A stretch of 64,000 nucleotides of DNA from the NCBI GenBank assembly GCA_045627605.1, contig JAZQOA010000139.1, forward strand, positions 62,001-126,000, given 5' to 3'. The notes below the pieces were generated by a model. That model worked only from the letters and a program-made list of their open reading frames with translations, was not told the DNA's origin and did not search any database. This DNA comes from RGIG5952 sp045627605 (lineage in GTDB: Bacteria > Verrucomicrobiota > Kiritimatiellia > RFP12 > JAAYLN01). The translations under genes were made by a program, and so were the position numbers. Shown piece after piece: positions 16,587 to 25,419 of the stretch (position 1 is the first letter of the stretch; every line of letters starts with the position of its first letter).

Positions 16587-19500
16587 CTACGCCGCGTCGG
16601 GTTTCGTCTCCGCATCGGCACGGGCCTGGAGACCGTAGGCCGATGCGAGAACGGTGAAGAACTCGCGGGCCGTTTCCAGCCGCTGCGCATTCGTCTGGTT
16701 CGGTGCCGGATGCCGTGCCATGTCTTGTACGGCGTCAAAGCGCTGCTGCAGGGCCTTCGCCTCGTCGCCGAGGACGGAATTGAGAGTGGTCAATTTGTCG
16801 AGCTTTTCGGCAACCTCTTTCAATGTCCGTTCCATTTCTTCCCGGTCCGCAGCGTACTTCCCATCGACTTTCGCGTCAATGTCGGCCTGCGCGAGACTTG
16901 CCGTGCGCAAAAGACGAAGAACGCCCTTTTCGTTTCGGGCGAGGAAATTCTTGAGTTGCTCCGGATTCCCAGTCTCCAGCTGCGCATTGACCGCGCCCAG
17001 AATTGTCGCGACGGAGGGCGTTGTGTACGCCACGTAATCCGTTGTCTCCGTGTTCATGCCGTATGCAAGTGAAAGCCCCACATCTGCCAGGCCCGCATTG
17101 AAGCCCAGTTTGAGAGTTGTCGATTCCTCAAAGGTTTCGGCCACGGAAAATGAACTCACACGCCAATCGAGGAAGTTAAAACGGATGGTCTTGGATGTTT
17201 CCGCTTCCTGCTCGAAGTTGGCGGCATTTAAGTTGACCTTCTCCGGCAAACCGCCGGCAGCGTTCAGAAAGCTCCTGAAAGACGGGGATTGCGCGGCCAA
17301 CTCGCCGACACTCATGGCCAAGACTCCGCCAGCCGCCTTGACGGCGTTGGGAACCAGTGAGTATGAGAGGATCGTGTCCGTTATGTCGTCTCTGATTTCA
17401 TCGCAAAAACGTTCATTCTCGGCCTCGTCCTCGATGGCGGCGCGCTTTTTCGCGGTCCAGCGGGCGATCGTCTCAACCAGAAGACGCACGGGCATCGAAG
17501 CGGTGATCTTGACGTCGATGGTGAAAGTCGATGCGTTAACCCAGGGACGCACATCCGGCTTCTTCCCCATGGGACGCGTGTACGCGAAATTCGCGCGAAC
17601 TCTTGGGGAAAATCCAATTTGATCGCGGATGGTTTCCAATGTGTCGCGTTGCAAGGACTGGCCGAACGTCTTGGCGACACCTTTGAATCCCTTGCCGTCC
17701 GGCTTCCCTGTTGATTTTTCAACATCTTCGTCAATAAGCCCGTCGGCGAAAGTGGTGTAAATTTCAAGGTCGCCCTGCACTTTAAAAACCGGCGGCGTGG
17801 CGACCTCGCTGACTTTCTGGAGGACCTTTTCGAAAATCGCCGGGGGAATCCTGACGGCCGGATTTTCAATTCGCCCGGAGAGGTAGGTTTTCACGGCGTT
17901 CAGGGAATGGAGAAATGCCGCGTCTTTCTTTTCTGCATCCATATTGCCGCCGCGGCGGACAAGAAGTTCGGCCGCAATGGAGCAGAGCCGGACTTTCGTT
18001 GCGAAAACCTCCCAGAAATTCTTGTCGTTCTCGTTTTTGCCGGCCGCCGATCCTTCCAGGTCTTCGTAAATGCGCATCAGACCCGCAATTCCGTTGGCTA
18101 TCTGGTTGCGGCGTTGGTCATCGGCCACTTCGACCAGCAGATTGGCGATTTGATCGGCGAAATTTCTATCGACCTGCTTCAGAGACGCAACTTCGGTGTT
18201 GAAAAGATTTTTAACGCGGTCATCGGAGCATTTGGCAATGGATTTGGCAAATGTCCGGTAGGCTTTGCCTTTCACGGCAAATTCCCGGCTGATGTCAAAA
18301 CCGACCTTGCCACCGAATGCTAAATTCGTCTCGTCGAAATCATCTGCGCCGAGAATGCCGGATGTTTTCGCCGAAGCCTTGGCATTTGCGCCACCGCCGA
18401 TTTTCCAGGCCGAGCGCGATTTGAAAGCCGTGGAATTCTTCCTGCGAAGCAACATCCCGTCGAGGTTGCCAAAGACATTGCCCTTGCGAAGGGCGTTGGC
18501 GTAGGCGACTTTGTTCATCCGGCTCTTGTGGATGCGGAAACCGAGAATTGTCGCGCCGATTCTCGGTATCGAGGCAATCCCTTTCGCCACCTTTTTGGCA
18601 GCGCCGAAAACGACTTTGTAAAACGCGCCGCCCATCAGCATTGACTTGCCGTTCATCTCGCTGATGCAGTCGTCAAGATTGGCATACACGCGCGTACTGC
18701 TTTTTGTCAGCGAAATATTGCCCATTGCGGAAATATCCGCCTGGACACGATCCGAGTCCGCGCCGGCCGTCCCCTTGATGCCGCCAGAGACCTTCCCCTG
18801 GTACGAGTAGGTCACGCTAATCGCACCACCGCCCGGGGGGACTTCCAGTTGCGCCTGTACCTTGAACGAACCGCCGCCTCCGGCCTTCGCATCAACCAGC
18901 GCCCCGAGTCCCACCCCGAACATGGCTTCGACGCCGAGTTCGACTGAAACCTGTTTTTTTCCGCCGTGCGCCACGATGTCGTCAAACTCGGCATGGACGT
19001 TTTCCGCAAACTTCGATTCCTTTGTCTCCGTGCCGGAAAAATAGTAGCGGATCGCGTCATTCGCGGTATGCGAAAGTGCCGTAGCCTCGTTCGCGGCAGC
19101 CTGAACGTCCATGCGTTCATAGGGGTTTCCCCCTGGAAAGCAATCTTGAAGGGCGGCCAGGGCGCTGTTGTACGCCATGTCGGCGTTCTGAAGATGCCGG
19201 TATAGTGATTCGTCAATCCGGTTTTTTTCGGGGACGCGGAGCTTGGAATTGAGCGTGATGTCGTCAAACCAGCGCCTGACGGACTCCATCTTCCCCATGG
19301 GCTTTCCCGAGCAACGGTCAAGATCATAGCGAAAAGCCCGCAGGGACTCGCGAATGCGCTTGATCTGCTCCCTCTGGAATTTCCCGTCGTCGCCGGATCC
19401 GTTGGAAAAGGCATATTCCGTGACAATTCCCCCGGCAGCCTGGCCGCGGATGTTTGTCAGGTTGATGACCGCCGTCCTGAGGGTGGCAAGTGCGTCTTTT

Positions 19501-20255
19501 GCCTTTTTGACGAGCCTTTCGTCGCCGAGCCTCTCTGCTTCCGTGATTTTTCCCTCGAAAAACGTGATGGCTGATTGAAGCTCCTTTTCGCGAATGAAGG
19601 TCTCCTTGACCTTGGCTGCCGTCGTGGCGGCGAGTTTGAGGACGTCCGCCGTGTTGCCGATGTCGTAAAAGTAGCTTTCGTCAAGAAAAAGAACGGCATT
19701 TTCAGAAATTTCGTTGCGCAACAGCATCCCGGAAAGTCCATAGACGGCATTCTGAAGCGCAAGGTATTCCGGCGTGGGCAACGTCCCCTCCTGCGTGCGA
19801 TTGGCCCTTTGGACAAGCGATTCGACCTCCTTGGAAACAAGGAGTTTTCGAAGGGCAATGTCAATGGAATCCTTGAGACGATCCACTTTTTCCTGCGCGG
19901 GAGCGGGATTCATCCTGCCCACGGCAAGTTGAACGATTTCGTCGCGGAATTTGACACAGTCGATGCCGAGGCTTGTGGCGTTATTATTGGCCTTCTCGCG
20001 TTCTGTCGCCTGCTCGGCATCCGTCATCAGATGCGCCGCGGAAAAAATCTCGGCACGGTTGATCGCGGAACGCACGGTTTCGTTGGATCTGTCTAACTTC
20101 CCGTCTTTCAGAAACGAGGTGAGACCGCTGTTGCTGGCAGTCGTATCGACGTCGCGGTTGTCGTTGAGAACCTTCACGCGTTTCGCCATCAGTTCCCTTG
20201 TATCGGCGAACTGCCAGAAACGGCTGCCGATCATGCTTGTGCTACCGATGGACAT
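16587..20255 (-). CDS. Putative type III secretion effector (1222 residues)
   Basis: A 1222-residue protein with no Sec signal and a Ser/Thr-rich, weakly hydrophobic N-terminus (MSIGSTSMIGSRFWQFADTR), as is usual for type III substrates. Residues 1-430 are mostly helical and charged. Around 435-530 lies a Gly/Ala-rich beta-prone stretch (GVGLGALVDAKAGGGGSFKV…). The rest alternates helical and beta-prone parts, with no enzyme family recognised. The start is firm: GGAGGT lies seven bases before the ATG. The gene begins 5 bases after a CesT-like chaperone gene and ends the operon. Large effectors are commonly encoded directly next to their dedicated chaperones, and this is the main evidence for the role. 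It converges on the beta-helix gene at 12237-16550 with a 36-base gap and no clear terminator. Confidence 0.6.
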   Translation of the reverse strand: MSIGSTSMIGSRFWQFADTRELMAKRVKVLNDNRDVDTTASNSGLTSFLKDGKLDRSNETVRSAINRAEIFSAAHLMTDAEQATEREKANNNATSLGIDCVKFRDEIVQLAVGRMNPAPAQEKVDRLKDSIDIALRKLLVSKEVESLVQRANRTQEGTLPTPEYLALQNAVYGLSGMLLRNEISENAVLFLDESYFYDIGNTADVLKLAATTAAKVKETFIREKELQSAITFFEGKITEAERLGDERLVKKAKDALATLRTAVINLTNIRGQAAGGIVTEYAFSNGSGDDGKFQREQIKRIRESLRAFRYDLDRCSGKPMGKMESVRRWFDDITLNSKLRVPEKNRIDESLYRHLQNADMAYNSALAALQDCFPGGNPYERMDVQAAANEATALSHTANDAIRYYFSGTETKESKFAENVHAEFDDIVAHGGKKQVSVELGVEAMFGVGLGALVDAKAGGGGSFKVQAQLEVPPGGGAISVTYSYQGKVSGGIKGTAGADSDRVQADISAMGNISLTKSSTRVYANLDDCISEMNGKSMLMGGAFYKVVFGAAKKVAKGIASIPRIGATILGFRIHKSRMNKVAYANALRKGNVFGNLDGMLLRRKNSTAFKSRSAWKIGGGANAKASAKTSGILGADDFDETNLAFGGKVGFDISREFAVKGKAYRTFAKSIAKCSDDRVKNLFNTEVASLKQVDRNFADQIANLLVEVADDQRRNQIANGIAGLMRIYEDLEGSAAGKNENDKNFWEVFATKVRLCSIAAELLVRRGGNMDAEKKDAAFLHSLNAVKTYLSGRIENPAVRIPPAIFEKVLQKVSEVATPPVFKVQGDLEIYTTFADGLIDEDVEKSTGKPDGKGFKGVAKTFGQSLQRDTLETIRDQIGFSPRVRANFAYTRPMGKKPDVRPWVNASTFTIDVKITASMPVRLLVETIARWTAKKRAAIEDEAENERFCDEIRDDITDTILSYSLVPNAVKAAGGVLAMSVGELAAQSPSFRSFLNAAGGLPEKVNLNAANFEQEAETSKTIRFNFLDWRVSSFSVAETFEESTTLKLGFNAGLADVGLSLAYGMNTETTDYVAYTTPSVATILGAVNAQLETGNPEQLKNFLARNEKGVLRLLRTASLAQADIDAKVDGKYAADREEMERTLKEVAEKLDKLTTLNSVLGDEAKALQQRFDAVQDMARHPAPNQTNAQRLETAREFFTVLASAYGLQARADAETKPDAA

Positions 20256-20260
20256 CTCGT

Positions 20261-20740
20261 CTACCTCCCATCCGCCTTTTCGTCGTCTGTGATCAGGACG
20301 GGTTCTTCGGGAATCGGCTCGTCGTCGATGAACGGATACCGCTCTGCGAATTCCTCGCGGACGTTTCCGACGAGAGTCGCGAGATCTTCAATCCAGGCCG
20401 CGAGAATGTCGGCGGAAATACCGGCGTCCACATCGCGGCGCGCATGGGCCACGAGAACGCGCCCGTCCTCGTCCATTCCCAGCGTGAACCCGCGGGTCTC
20501 GCCGCCGGGCTCGTTCATTTCCAGGAGACGCATCGCGCGTTCGCCGACGAAGCCGTCGTCTGGCAAAACGCCGACCGTAGCCCAGAGCACGACGGATTCG
20601 GATTCCTCGAGGAATTCGAGATTCGCGTCCACGGAACCGTCAACAGTAAACGAGCAGTGGTTGTCTTCGGCAGAAAGGGAAAGCCCGGTCTTTTCGCCAA
20701 GTTCGGCGAGGGCGCCGCGGTAGTCGTCAAACGCATCCAT
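20261..20740 (-). CDS. CesT/Tir-family type III secretion chaperone
   Basis: A 159-residue acidic protein started at ATG 20740. The pattern fits CesT-family class I chaperones: an N-terminal amphipathic helix (YRGALAELGEKTGLSLS), a strand pair with CSFTVDG, LEFLEES…VVLWATVGVLPDD, a helix ending RLLEMNEPGGETRGFTLGMDEDGRVLVAHA, and a final long acidic helix. Such chaperones bind the N-terminus of one or a few effectors as dimers and deliver them to the secretion ATPase. The start overlaps the stop of the upstream chaperone gene (TAATG) with GAGGAGG in front, so translation is coupled. A longer frame reading back to 20971 exists but has no start signal. Confidence 0.75.
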   Translation of the reverse strand: MDAFDDYRGALAELGEKTGLSLSAEDNHCSFTVDGSVDANLEFLEESESVVLWATVGVLPDDGFVGERAMRLLEMNEPGGETRGFTLGMDEDGRVLVAHARRDVDAGISADILAAWIEDLATLVGNVREEFAERYPFIDDEPIPEEPVLITDDEKADGR

Positions 20741-21168
20741 TAGAGGGCCTCCTCGTTTTCGGGATTGACCAGGTGGACATTGCGCCGGATCTGCCAGTCG
20801 CGGACAACGCGCAGCAGGTTGCGGCAGGCGGCGAGAATCGCGTCCGCGTCGGGAAGGTCGTCGGCGGAGAGGCAGTCGGTGAGGTAGAGTGCCCGTTCCT
20901 CGCGGTTCAGCGAAAGGGTCGCGCCGCCGGTTCCACTCCAGAAGAAATTGCCCTGGAGTGCCTCTTCGCAAAGCCTGCCAGGATCGTCCGTCCCTTCAAG
21001 GGAGGCGACTTTGGCCCGGAAGTAGACATTCTCCGAATCGTCGTTTGAAGTGAACAGGACAAGTTTCACGCCATCGAAATCAACGGAGTAGACACCGTCA
21101 CCGACGAATTCGCCCGCGTCACCGAAGATGGTCGCGGCGCAGTTTATGACATTTTCAAAGGTATTCAT
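20740..21168 (-). CDS. Second CesT-like secretion chaperone
   Basis: A 142-residue acidic protein, first gene of the operon. ATG 21168 is chosen because GGAG lies six bases upstream; the in-frame ATG at 21198 has none. The layout resembles CesT chaperones: N-terminal helix (NVINCAATIFGDAGEF), strand YSVDFDGVKLVLFTS, a central AKVASLEGTDD strand-turn, a helix with LCEEALQGNFFWSGTGGATLSLNREERALYLTD, and a C-terminal helix. Similarity is weaker than for the next gene. Two different chaperones in front of one large effector suggests a heterodimer or binding at two sites, which would be unusual. Confidence 0.6.
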   Translation of the reverse strand: MNTFENVINCAATIFGDAGEFVGDGVYSVDFDGVKLVLFTSNDDSENVYFRAKVASLEGTDDPGRLCEEALQGNFFWSGTGGATLSLNREERALYLTDCLSADDLPDADAILAACRNLLRVVRDWQIRRNVHLVNPENEEAL

Positions 21169-21254
21169 TTCAGACTCCGGCTGAAGAGAAAACCGCATTT
21201 CACGTAGGATGCGATCAGGCTGTTTCGCACTTTGAATACGAAAAAACCGCCTAA

Positions 21255-21283
21255 ATGTTACATGAACTTTCGTAAAAAAGCAA
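21255..21283 (-). promoter_or_regulatory. Promoter for the chaperone/effector operon
   Basis: On the minus strand, TTGCTT (21278-21283), a 17-bp spacer and TAACAT (21255-21260). The leader to ATG 21168 would be about 80 bases. The -10 box is weaker than at other promoters here and lacks the TGn extension. It lies back to back with the plus-strand promoter at 21325. Confidence 0.45.
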
Positions 21284-21324
21284 AAAGGTCCAAAGCCACG
21301 ACCATCCTGCAGGGGTGAAAATAC

Positions 21325-21353
21325 TTGCGTATAAGTTTGCGATTTGCCATAAT
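21325..21353 (+). promoter_or_regulatory. Promoter for the beta-helix gene at 21413
   Basis: TTGCGT (21325-21330), 17-bp spacer ending TGC, and CATAAT (21348-21353): the same plan as the promoter at 7518-7546, giving a ~55-base leader. Confidence 0.65.
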
Positions 21354-21412
21354 TATGATGTTTTGCAATAACTTTGCCATATCATTGAAACCAAGAAGGG
21401 AACACGGCTAAA

Positions 21413-23527
21413 ATGGGAATTTCGAAGTCTTTGTTGGTCGCTGCGGCGTCTCTTGCGCTTCCTTTTCAGCTGACTGCTGGCAGTGTCGTTTACTTTGATG
21501 CTTCCGCCAACGCTGGCGGTGATGGTTCGTGGTCTTCGCCATACGCTACCATTGCCGATGCCGTGGCGAACTGCGACGACGGCGGCGAGGTGCGCGTCAA
21601 GAGCGGTCTTCATGTACTGAGCGCGGCAGAAGTGGTCATTTCGAAAAGCATCAAGATCATCGGCGGATGGACGGCTGACGGTATTCGCACCGAAGAACCG
21701 TCGGCGACGATTGTCTGCGGTGACGTCAGTCGCAACGACGTTTATCTTGATCTGGGCGGCACGGAAATCGGGCCTGTCGTGGATGCGAATGGCAAGCTGA
21801 TTGAATTTCGCGCACCGACGGCGGCTGAGGTTTGCTGGCGGCTTGACGCGAGCAAGAGAACTGACAACTTGAAGTATTTCGTCAAGGCTGATTCGACGAG
21901 TGCGGTCGGCTCGTTTGCGCATCGGATCGAAGGACTGACGTTGACGGGTTTCGGACAAAATCTGACTGGATGCGTTTATTACGGCGGCAGTTCGGCGTCC
22001 CTGACGATGACCAACTGCTGGGTCGTCGGCAACTACGCGCTTTCCGCGCGCGGCGCGGCAGTCCAGATCGAGACCGACGGCCCGATCACCGACTGCAAGT
22101 TCCTCGGTAATAATGGTGCGGCCGTTGTCTATGGCTCGGGCAATGCCCTGAAGACGGGTGTCACCTCGACATTGGCAACAATTGCGAACTGCGAGTTCGC
22201 CTATGGTTATGCTGATCAGACGGTTAATAACGTCATTGGCTGTGGCGTGATTTGCTATGCCAAGCTGGCCCATTTGTTCGTCCGCGATTGCACGTTCGCG
22301 TGGCTGTACGCCGATGTGAAGGGCACGGCTCAAGGACCAGCCGTCGTCCTCGCTGCGTTGACGGGCACGTCTTACGTGGACGGCGTGCAGGACTGCACAT
22401 TTGAAAATCTGACGATGAAGTCGGTCAATACGAGCGTGCCAACCTTAGTCAACGGCAATCATGGCCCTATGTCGGGCTGTACGTTTGAAAACTGTTCGTT
22501 GGATACTTCCGGCTTTGACAACGGGACGGTTTATCTGGCCAACATCGCGGGGGCGATTACGGACTGCACGTTCCGCAACAACTCCATTTGCTATGAGTCT
22601 TCCGGGAGCCTTGGTACAGTGGCACTGTCGAATCAGACACAGGTCGAGCAGAAGGAGAATGTCTATCTTGGCAATACGGTCGAGGGCGTCAATTGTCAGA
22701 ACGTCTACCTTTTTAACTTGCCGGCGTCAATTGGATTCGGCTCGACGCAGGCACCGATCACGGGCCTTGACGTGTGCAACAACACGCTCAAGGGTGGTAC
22801 GGCGATTACCTCGTTGTTTCAATGCAGTTCGTTTTGCCTTCTGAACGCCATGATCGTGGGGAACAAGGCGGAGGGGTATGGTACGGACTGCGTCGCGTCG
22901 ACGTTCCGGCGGGCGAGTGTTTCATACCTTCTTTGGTCAACAGTCTATAACAACGATTTTCCGATTGAGTTCTATGGCTACCAGAACAAGAACAACCATC
23001 AGGTCTACGCCAACTCGTCCATCATTTGGCGCGATGCGTCTCTGGGCGAATACACGGTGTCGGAGAGTCTGCTGATGTCCAAAGGACAGATTGTCATCCG
23101 TCATGTGTGTATGAGCGGCGTTAAGGAGGGTGACGAGTGCATTGGGGCGACAGGGACAGGCGCGGGTAATACCATTGGCCTTTTTACGGACGATCCGAAA
23201 TTCGCGCCCTCGTTGCAGACGGACGAATCGGGCCGTGTCTATGCGGTGCTTTCGCGGCAGTCACCTTATAAGAGGAGTGGCTATTATCCGCTTCGCAGTC
23301 TGGACGATACGGCGTCGAACGCCAAGAAGGGTTCCATCACATTCAACTGCGCCGAAAACGGGTATCGCGAGGTCGCGAGCAATACGAATTACCACACCAA
23401 TTCCCAACCTCAGACCGAGGAGTCCGTGGTGGATTTTCTGGGCGCGGAGCGTATCGACGGCAACGTCGCCCTTGGCGCGGTGCAGCAACTCTACCGCAAT
23501 GACGTGTTGATTCTCAGTATTCGTTAA
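21413..23527 (+). CDS. Secreted right-handed beta-helix protein
   Basis: A 704-residue protein with a Sec signal peptide (GISKSLLVAAASLALPFQLTAG, cleavage near residue 23). The opening strand VVYFDASANAGGDGSWSSPYATIADAVANC is the usual start of adhesin/polymorphic-OMP-style beta-helices. Repeated coils of the type GCTFENCSL and DCTFRNNS run to about residue 560. A closing DFLGAERIDGNVALGAVQQLY segment resembles choice-of-anchor-Q ends, and the C-terminus is DVLILSIR. It differs from the two giant paralogues in having one module and no PKD linker, and its DNA is less GC-rich. The ribosome binding site is weak (AAGGGA at long spacing). It probably binds or attacks glycans outside the cell. Confidence 0.75.
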   Translation: MGISKSLLVAAASLALPFQLTAGSVVYFDASANAGGDGSWSSPYATIADAVANCDDGGEVRVKSGLHVLSAAEVVISKSIKIIGGWTADGIRTEEPSATIVCGDVSRNDVYLDLGGTEIGPVVDANGKLIEFRAPTAAEVCWRLDASKRTDNLKYFVKADSTSAVGSFAHRIEGLTLTGFGQNLTGCVYYGGSSASLTMTNCWVVGNYALSARGAAVQIETDGPITDCKFLGNNGAAVVYGSGNALKTGVTSTLATIANCEFAYGYADQTVNNVIGCGVICYAKLAHLFVRDCTFAWLYADVKGTAQGPAVVLAALTGTSYVDGVQDCTFENLTMKSVNTSVPTLVNGNHGPMSGCTFENCSLDTSGFDNGTVYLANIAGAITDCTFRNNSICYESSGSLGTVALSNQTQVEQKENVYLGNTVEGVNCQNVYLFNLPASIGFGSTQAPITGLDVCNNTLKGGTAITSLFQCSSFCLLNAMIVGNKAEGYGTDCVASTFRRASVSYLLWSTVYNNDFPIEFYGYQNKNNHQVYANSSIIWRDASLGEYTVSESLLMSKGQIVIRHVCMSGVKEGDECIGATGTGAGNTIGLFTDDPKFAPSLQTDESGRVYAVLSRQSPYKRSGYYPLRSLDDTASNAKKGSITFNCAENGYREVASNTNYHTNSQPQTEESVVDFLGAERIDGNVALGAVQQLYRNDVLILSIR

Positions 23528-23533
23528 CTTGCA

Positions 23534-25234
23534 ATGTGTGTTCAGCCCCCGATGTTCCCATTTTGCATCCACGGTGGACCTGCGGCGGGATCCGCCGCAG
23601 ATGTGTCGTTCCTAAACGCTCGACCTGCGGGTGCGGATGGTTTTGTCCGCGTCGAGCAAGGGCAATTCGTCACGGACAAAGGCGTCGTCAGGTTTTCAGG
23701 GGTTAATCTCACGGGACCTGCGAACTTCCCATCGCATGACGATGCTTCGAACCTGGCCGACGCCCTTTCTCGCTATGGAATCAACGGCGTCCGGCTTCAC
23801 TTTGCCGATGTTGCGGGCGACTATTCCAACTTCATGCTTTCCGGCGAACCCTGCCTCGTCGAGGAGGGTTCGACTGTTGAGCGCTTTGAGTTCAATTCGG
23901 TTCAACTCGATAAATTCGAGTTTCTCGTCTCTGAACTGAAAAAACGCGGCGTCTATGTCGACCTCAACCTCCATGTCGGCCGCTTTCACAACCGCCTCGG
24001 CGCGCGCAAAGGCGCAACGCTCTATGACGAAGCCCTCATTGCCTCGCAAAAGGAATATGCGCGTCGCCTCCTCAATCATGTGAATCCATACACCGGACTT
24101 GCATGGAAGGATGATGCGGCCGTGGCTATTGTTGAGATCGCCAATGAGGATTCGATTTTCCGTCCATGGGGGCCCGAATTCGCCTGGATAAAAGGAGCGG
24201 ACGAGCCTTTCAAGAAATTTCTTCTGAAAGTTGAAAAATCATTTTACGCGGAAATGCGACGCTACCTCATTGAGGATGTCGGGGTAAAGTGCGCCATCGC
24301 AGGTTCGCAGCTCTGCGCCTCGCCGTTTGAGGTCCAGCAGATGTTTGACGTGACGATCGACAACCGATACTGGTGCCATCCGCACAATGCCGGCTCTCCA
24401 GAATGGTCGTTCGTCGATGCGCCACTTTCGGACTTCGCCAATGGCGCTGGCGATCCGCTTGCGTTGATGTCGCAAGAGAAGACGCCAGACAGGGCCTTTG
24501 TCGTTACGGAATACGGTCATCCATATCCAAACTCATATGGATGCGAGACTCTTCCTCTCCTCGGCGCAGCTGCAACTGTTGGTGGCTGGTCTGGCATTTT
24601 TGCGTATTCATTTGCGCACCGCGCGGCACCGCTTCCCGAATATGTGCCGTTCTTCTTCACAATAGGTGAACGCGCTGATGTCTTATGCCATCAGCCCGCC
24701 GTGTCGGTTATGTTCCGGACGCTTGGCGGGATGCCGCGTGATTCATTTGTCCGCGAGTGTGGCAACCCCGGCGAGGGATATGCGCTTTTTGCCTCGCCGG
24801 AGGTCAAATTCTTTTCAGGTTGGACCGATGGACGTTGCTTTGACCTTGGCGACGGGATTGCGCTTTCATTCAAGGGGCAGGAAAACGCCTTCGCAACGGT
24901 TTCGCTACTCCGTCGCGAAGGCGGATGGCTCGTGGCCGCAACGTCAAGCGGGAAAAATACGGGCACAAGACTTACGGAGGTTGGTCGTACGCCCGAGAAC
25001 TATCCGGTGCTTGCCGGACGTGGAGGAAATTGGGGAAATGCGCCAATCCTTTACGCAGGAGTGGAGGCTGAGTTGAGCGTCGATTGTGGCAAGGGGCCGG
25101 TTTCTTGCCACGCACTCAATGGGAATGGTCTGGAACGCGCTGAAGTTTGCGTCAGGCGCACGGGGGCTGGTGCTGTGACCATTCGCCTGGCGCCATCATG
25201 CCGTACGCTGTGGTATTTGATTCGTTTGGCGTAG
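23534..25234 (+). CDS. GH5-like glycoside hydrolase
   Basis: A 566-residue clan GH-A-type enzyme. The GVNLTGPANFPSHDD and YGINGVRLHF segments match the start of a (beta/alpha)8 barrel. The acid/base candidate is Glu205 (EIANED) and the nucleophile candidate Glu326 (VVTEYGHPYP). A beta-sandwich-like tail follows from ~residue 400. The start is doubtful: ATG 23534 lies six bases after the preceding stop and has no clear ribosome binding site, so coupling is likely. The first ~22 residues (MCVQPPMFPFCIHGGPAAGSAA) do not form a proper signal peptide, although relatives of this type are normally exported. The preceding beta-helix protein may share its substrate. Confidence 0.7.
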   Translation: MCVQPPMFPFCIHGGPAAGSAADVSFLNARPAGADGFVRVEQGQFVTDKGVVRFSGVNLTGPANFPSHDDASNLADALSRYGINGVRLHFADVAGDYSNFMLSGEPCLVEEGSTVERFEFNSVQLDKFEFLVSELKKRGVYVDLNLHVGRFHNRLGARKGATLYDEALIASQKEYARRLLNHVNPYTGLAWKDDAAVAIVEIANEDSIFRPWGPEFAWIKGADEPFKKFLLKVEKSFYAEMRRYLIEDVGVKCAIAGSQLCASPFEVQQMFDVTIDNRYWCHPHNAGSPEWSFVDAPLSDFANGAGDPLALMSQEKTPDRAFVVTEYGHPYPNSYGCETLPLLGAAATVGGWSGIFAYSFAHRAAPLPEYVPFFFTIGERADVLCHQPAVSVMFRTLGGMPRDSFVRECGNPGEGYALFASPEVKFFSGWTDGRCFDLGDGIALSFKGQENAFATVSLLRREGGWLVAATSSGKNTGTRLTEVGRTPENYPVLAGRGGNWGNAPILYAGVEAELSVDCGKGPVSCHALNGNGLERAEVCVRRTGAGAVTIRLAPSCRTLWYLIRLA

Positions 25235-25299
25235 TAGGCGTCCGCGACGAATTTTCTAACGTAAAACTACGGAATTTGCTAAAATTACTAATTTGTTTT

Positions 25300-25341
25300 C
25301 ATGGCTAATGGTCATAAATCCACTTCTTTTGATTCAGACGA
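25300..25341 (+). promoter_or_regulatory. Conserved upstream element of beta-helix genes, copy 2
   Basis: Matches 12031-12072: ATGGCT, GGTCATAAAT, CAC and TGATTCA in the same order and spacing. It lies about 80 bases before the ATG at 25420. No TATAAT-like box of the kind found at other promoters is obvious, so an operator or an alternative-sigma promoter is possible. Confidence 0.45.
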
Positions 25342-25419
25342 TCATGCAATGTCTGTGGTCGTGGCTTGCGAGAGCGACGGCCACAGGGGCAATTCCCTTT
25401 GAGGAAAGGATGGTACGAA

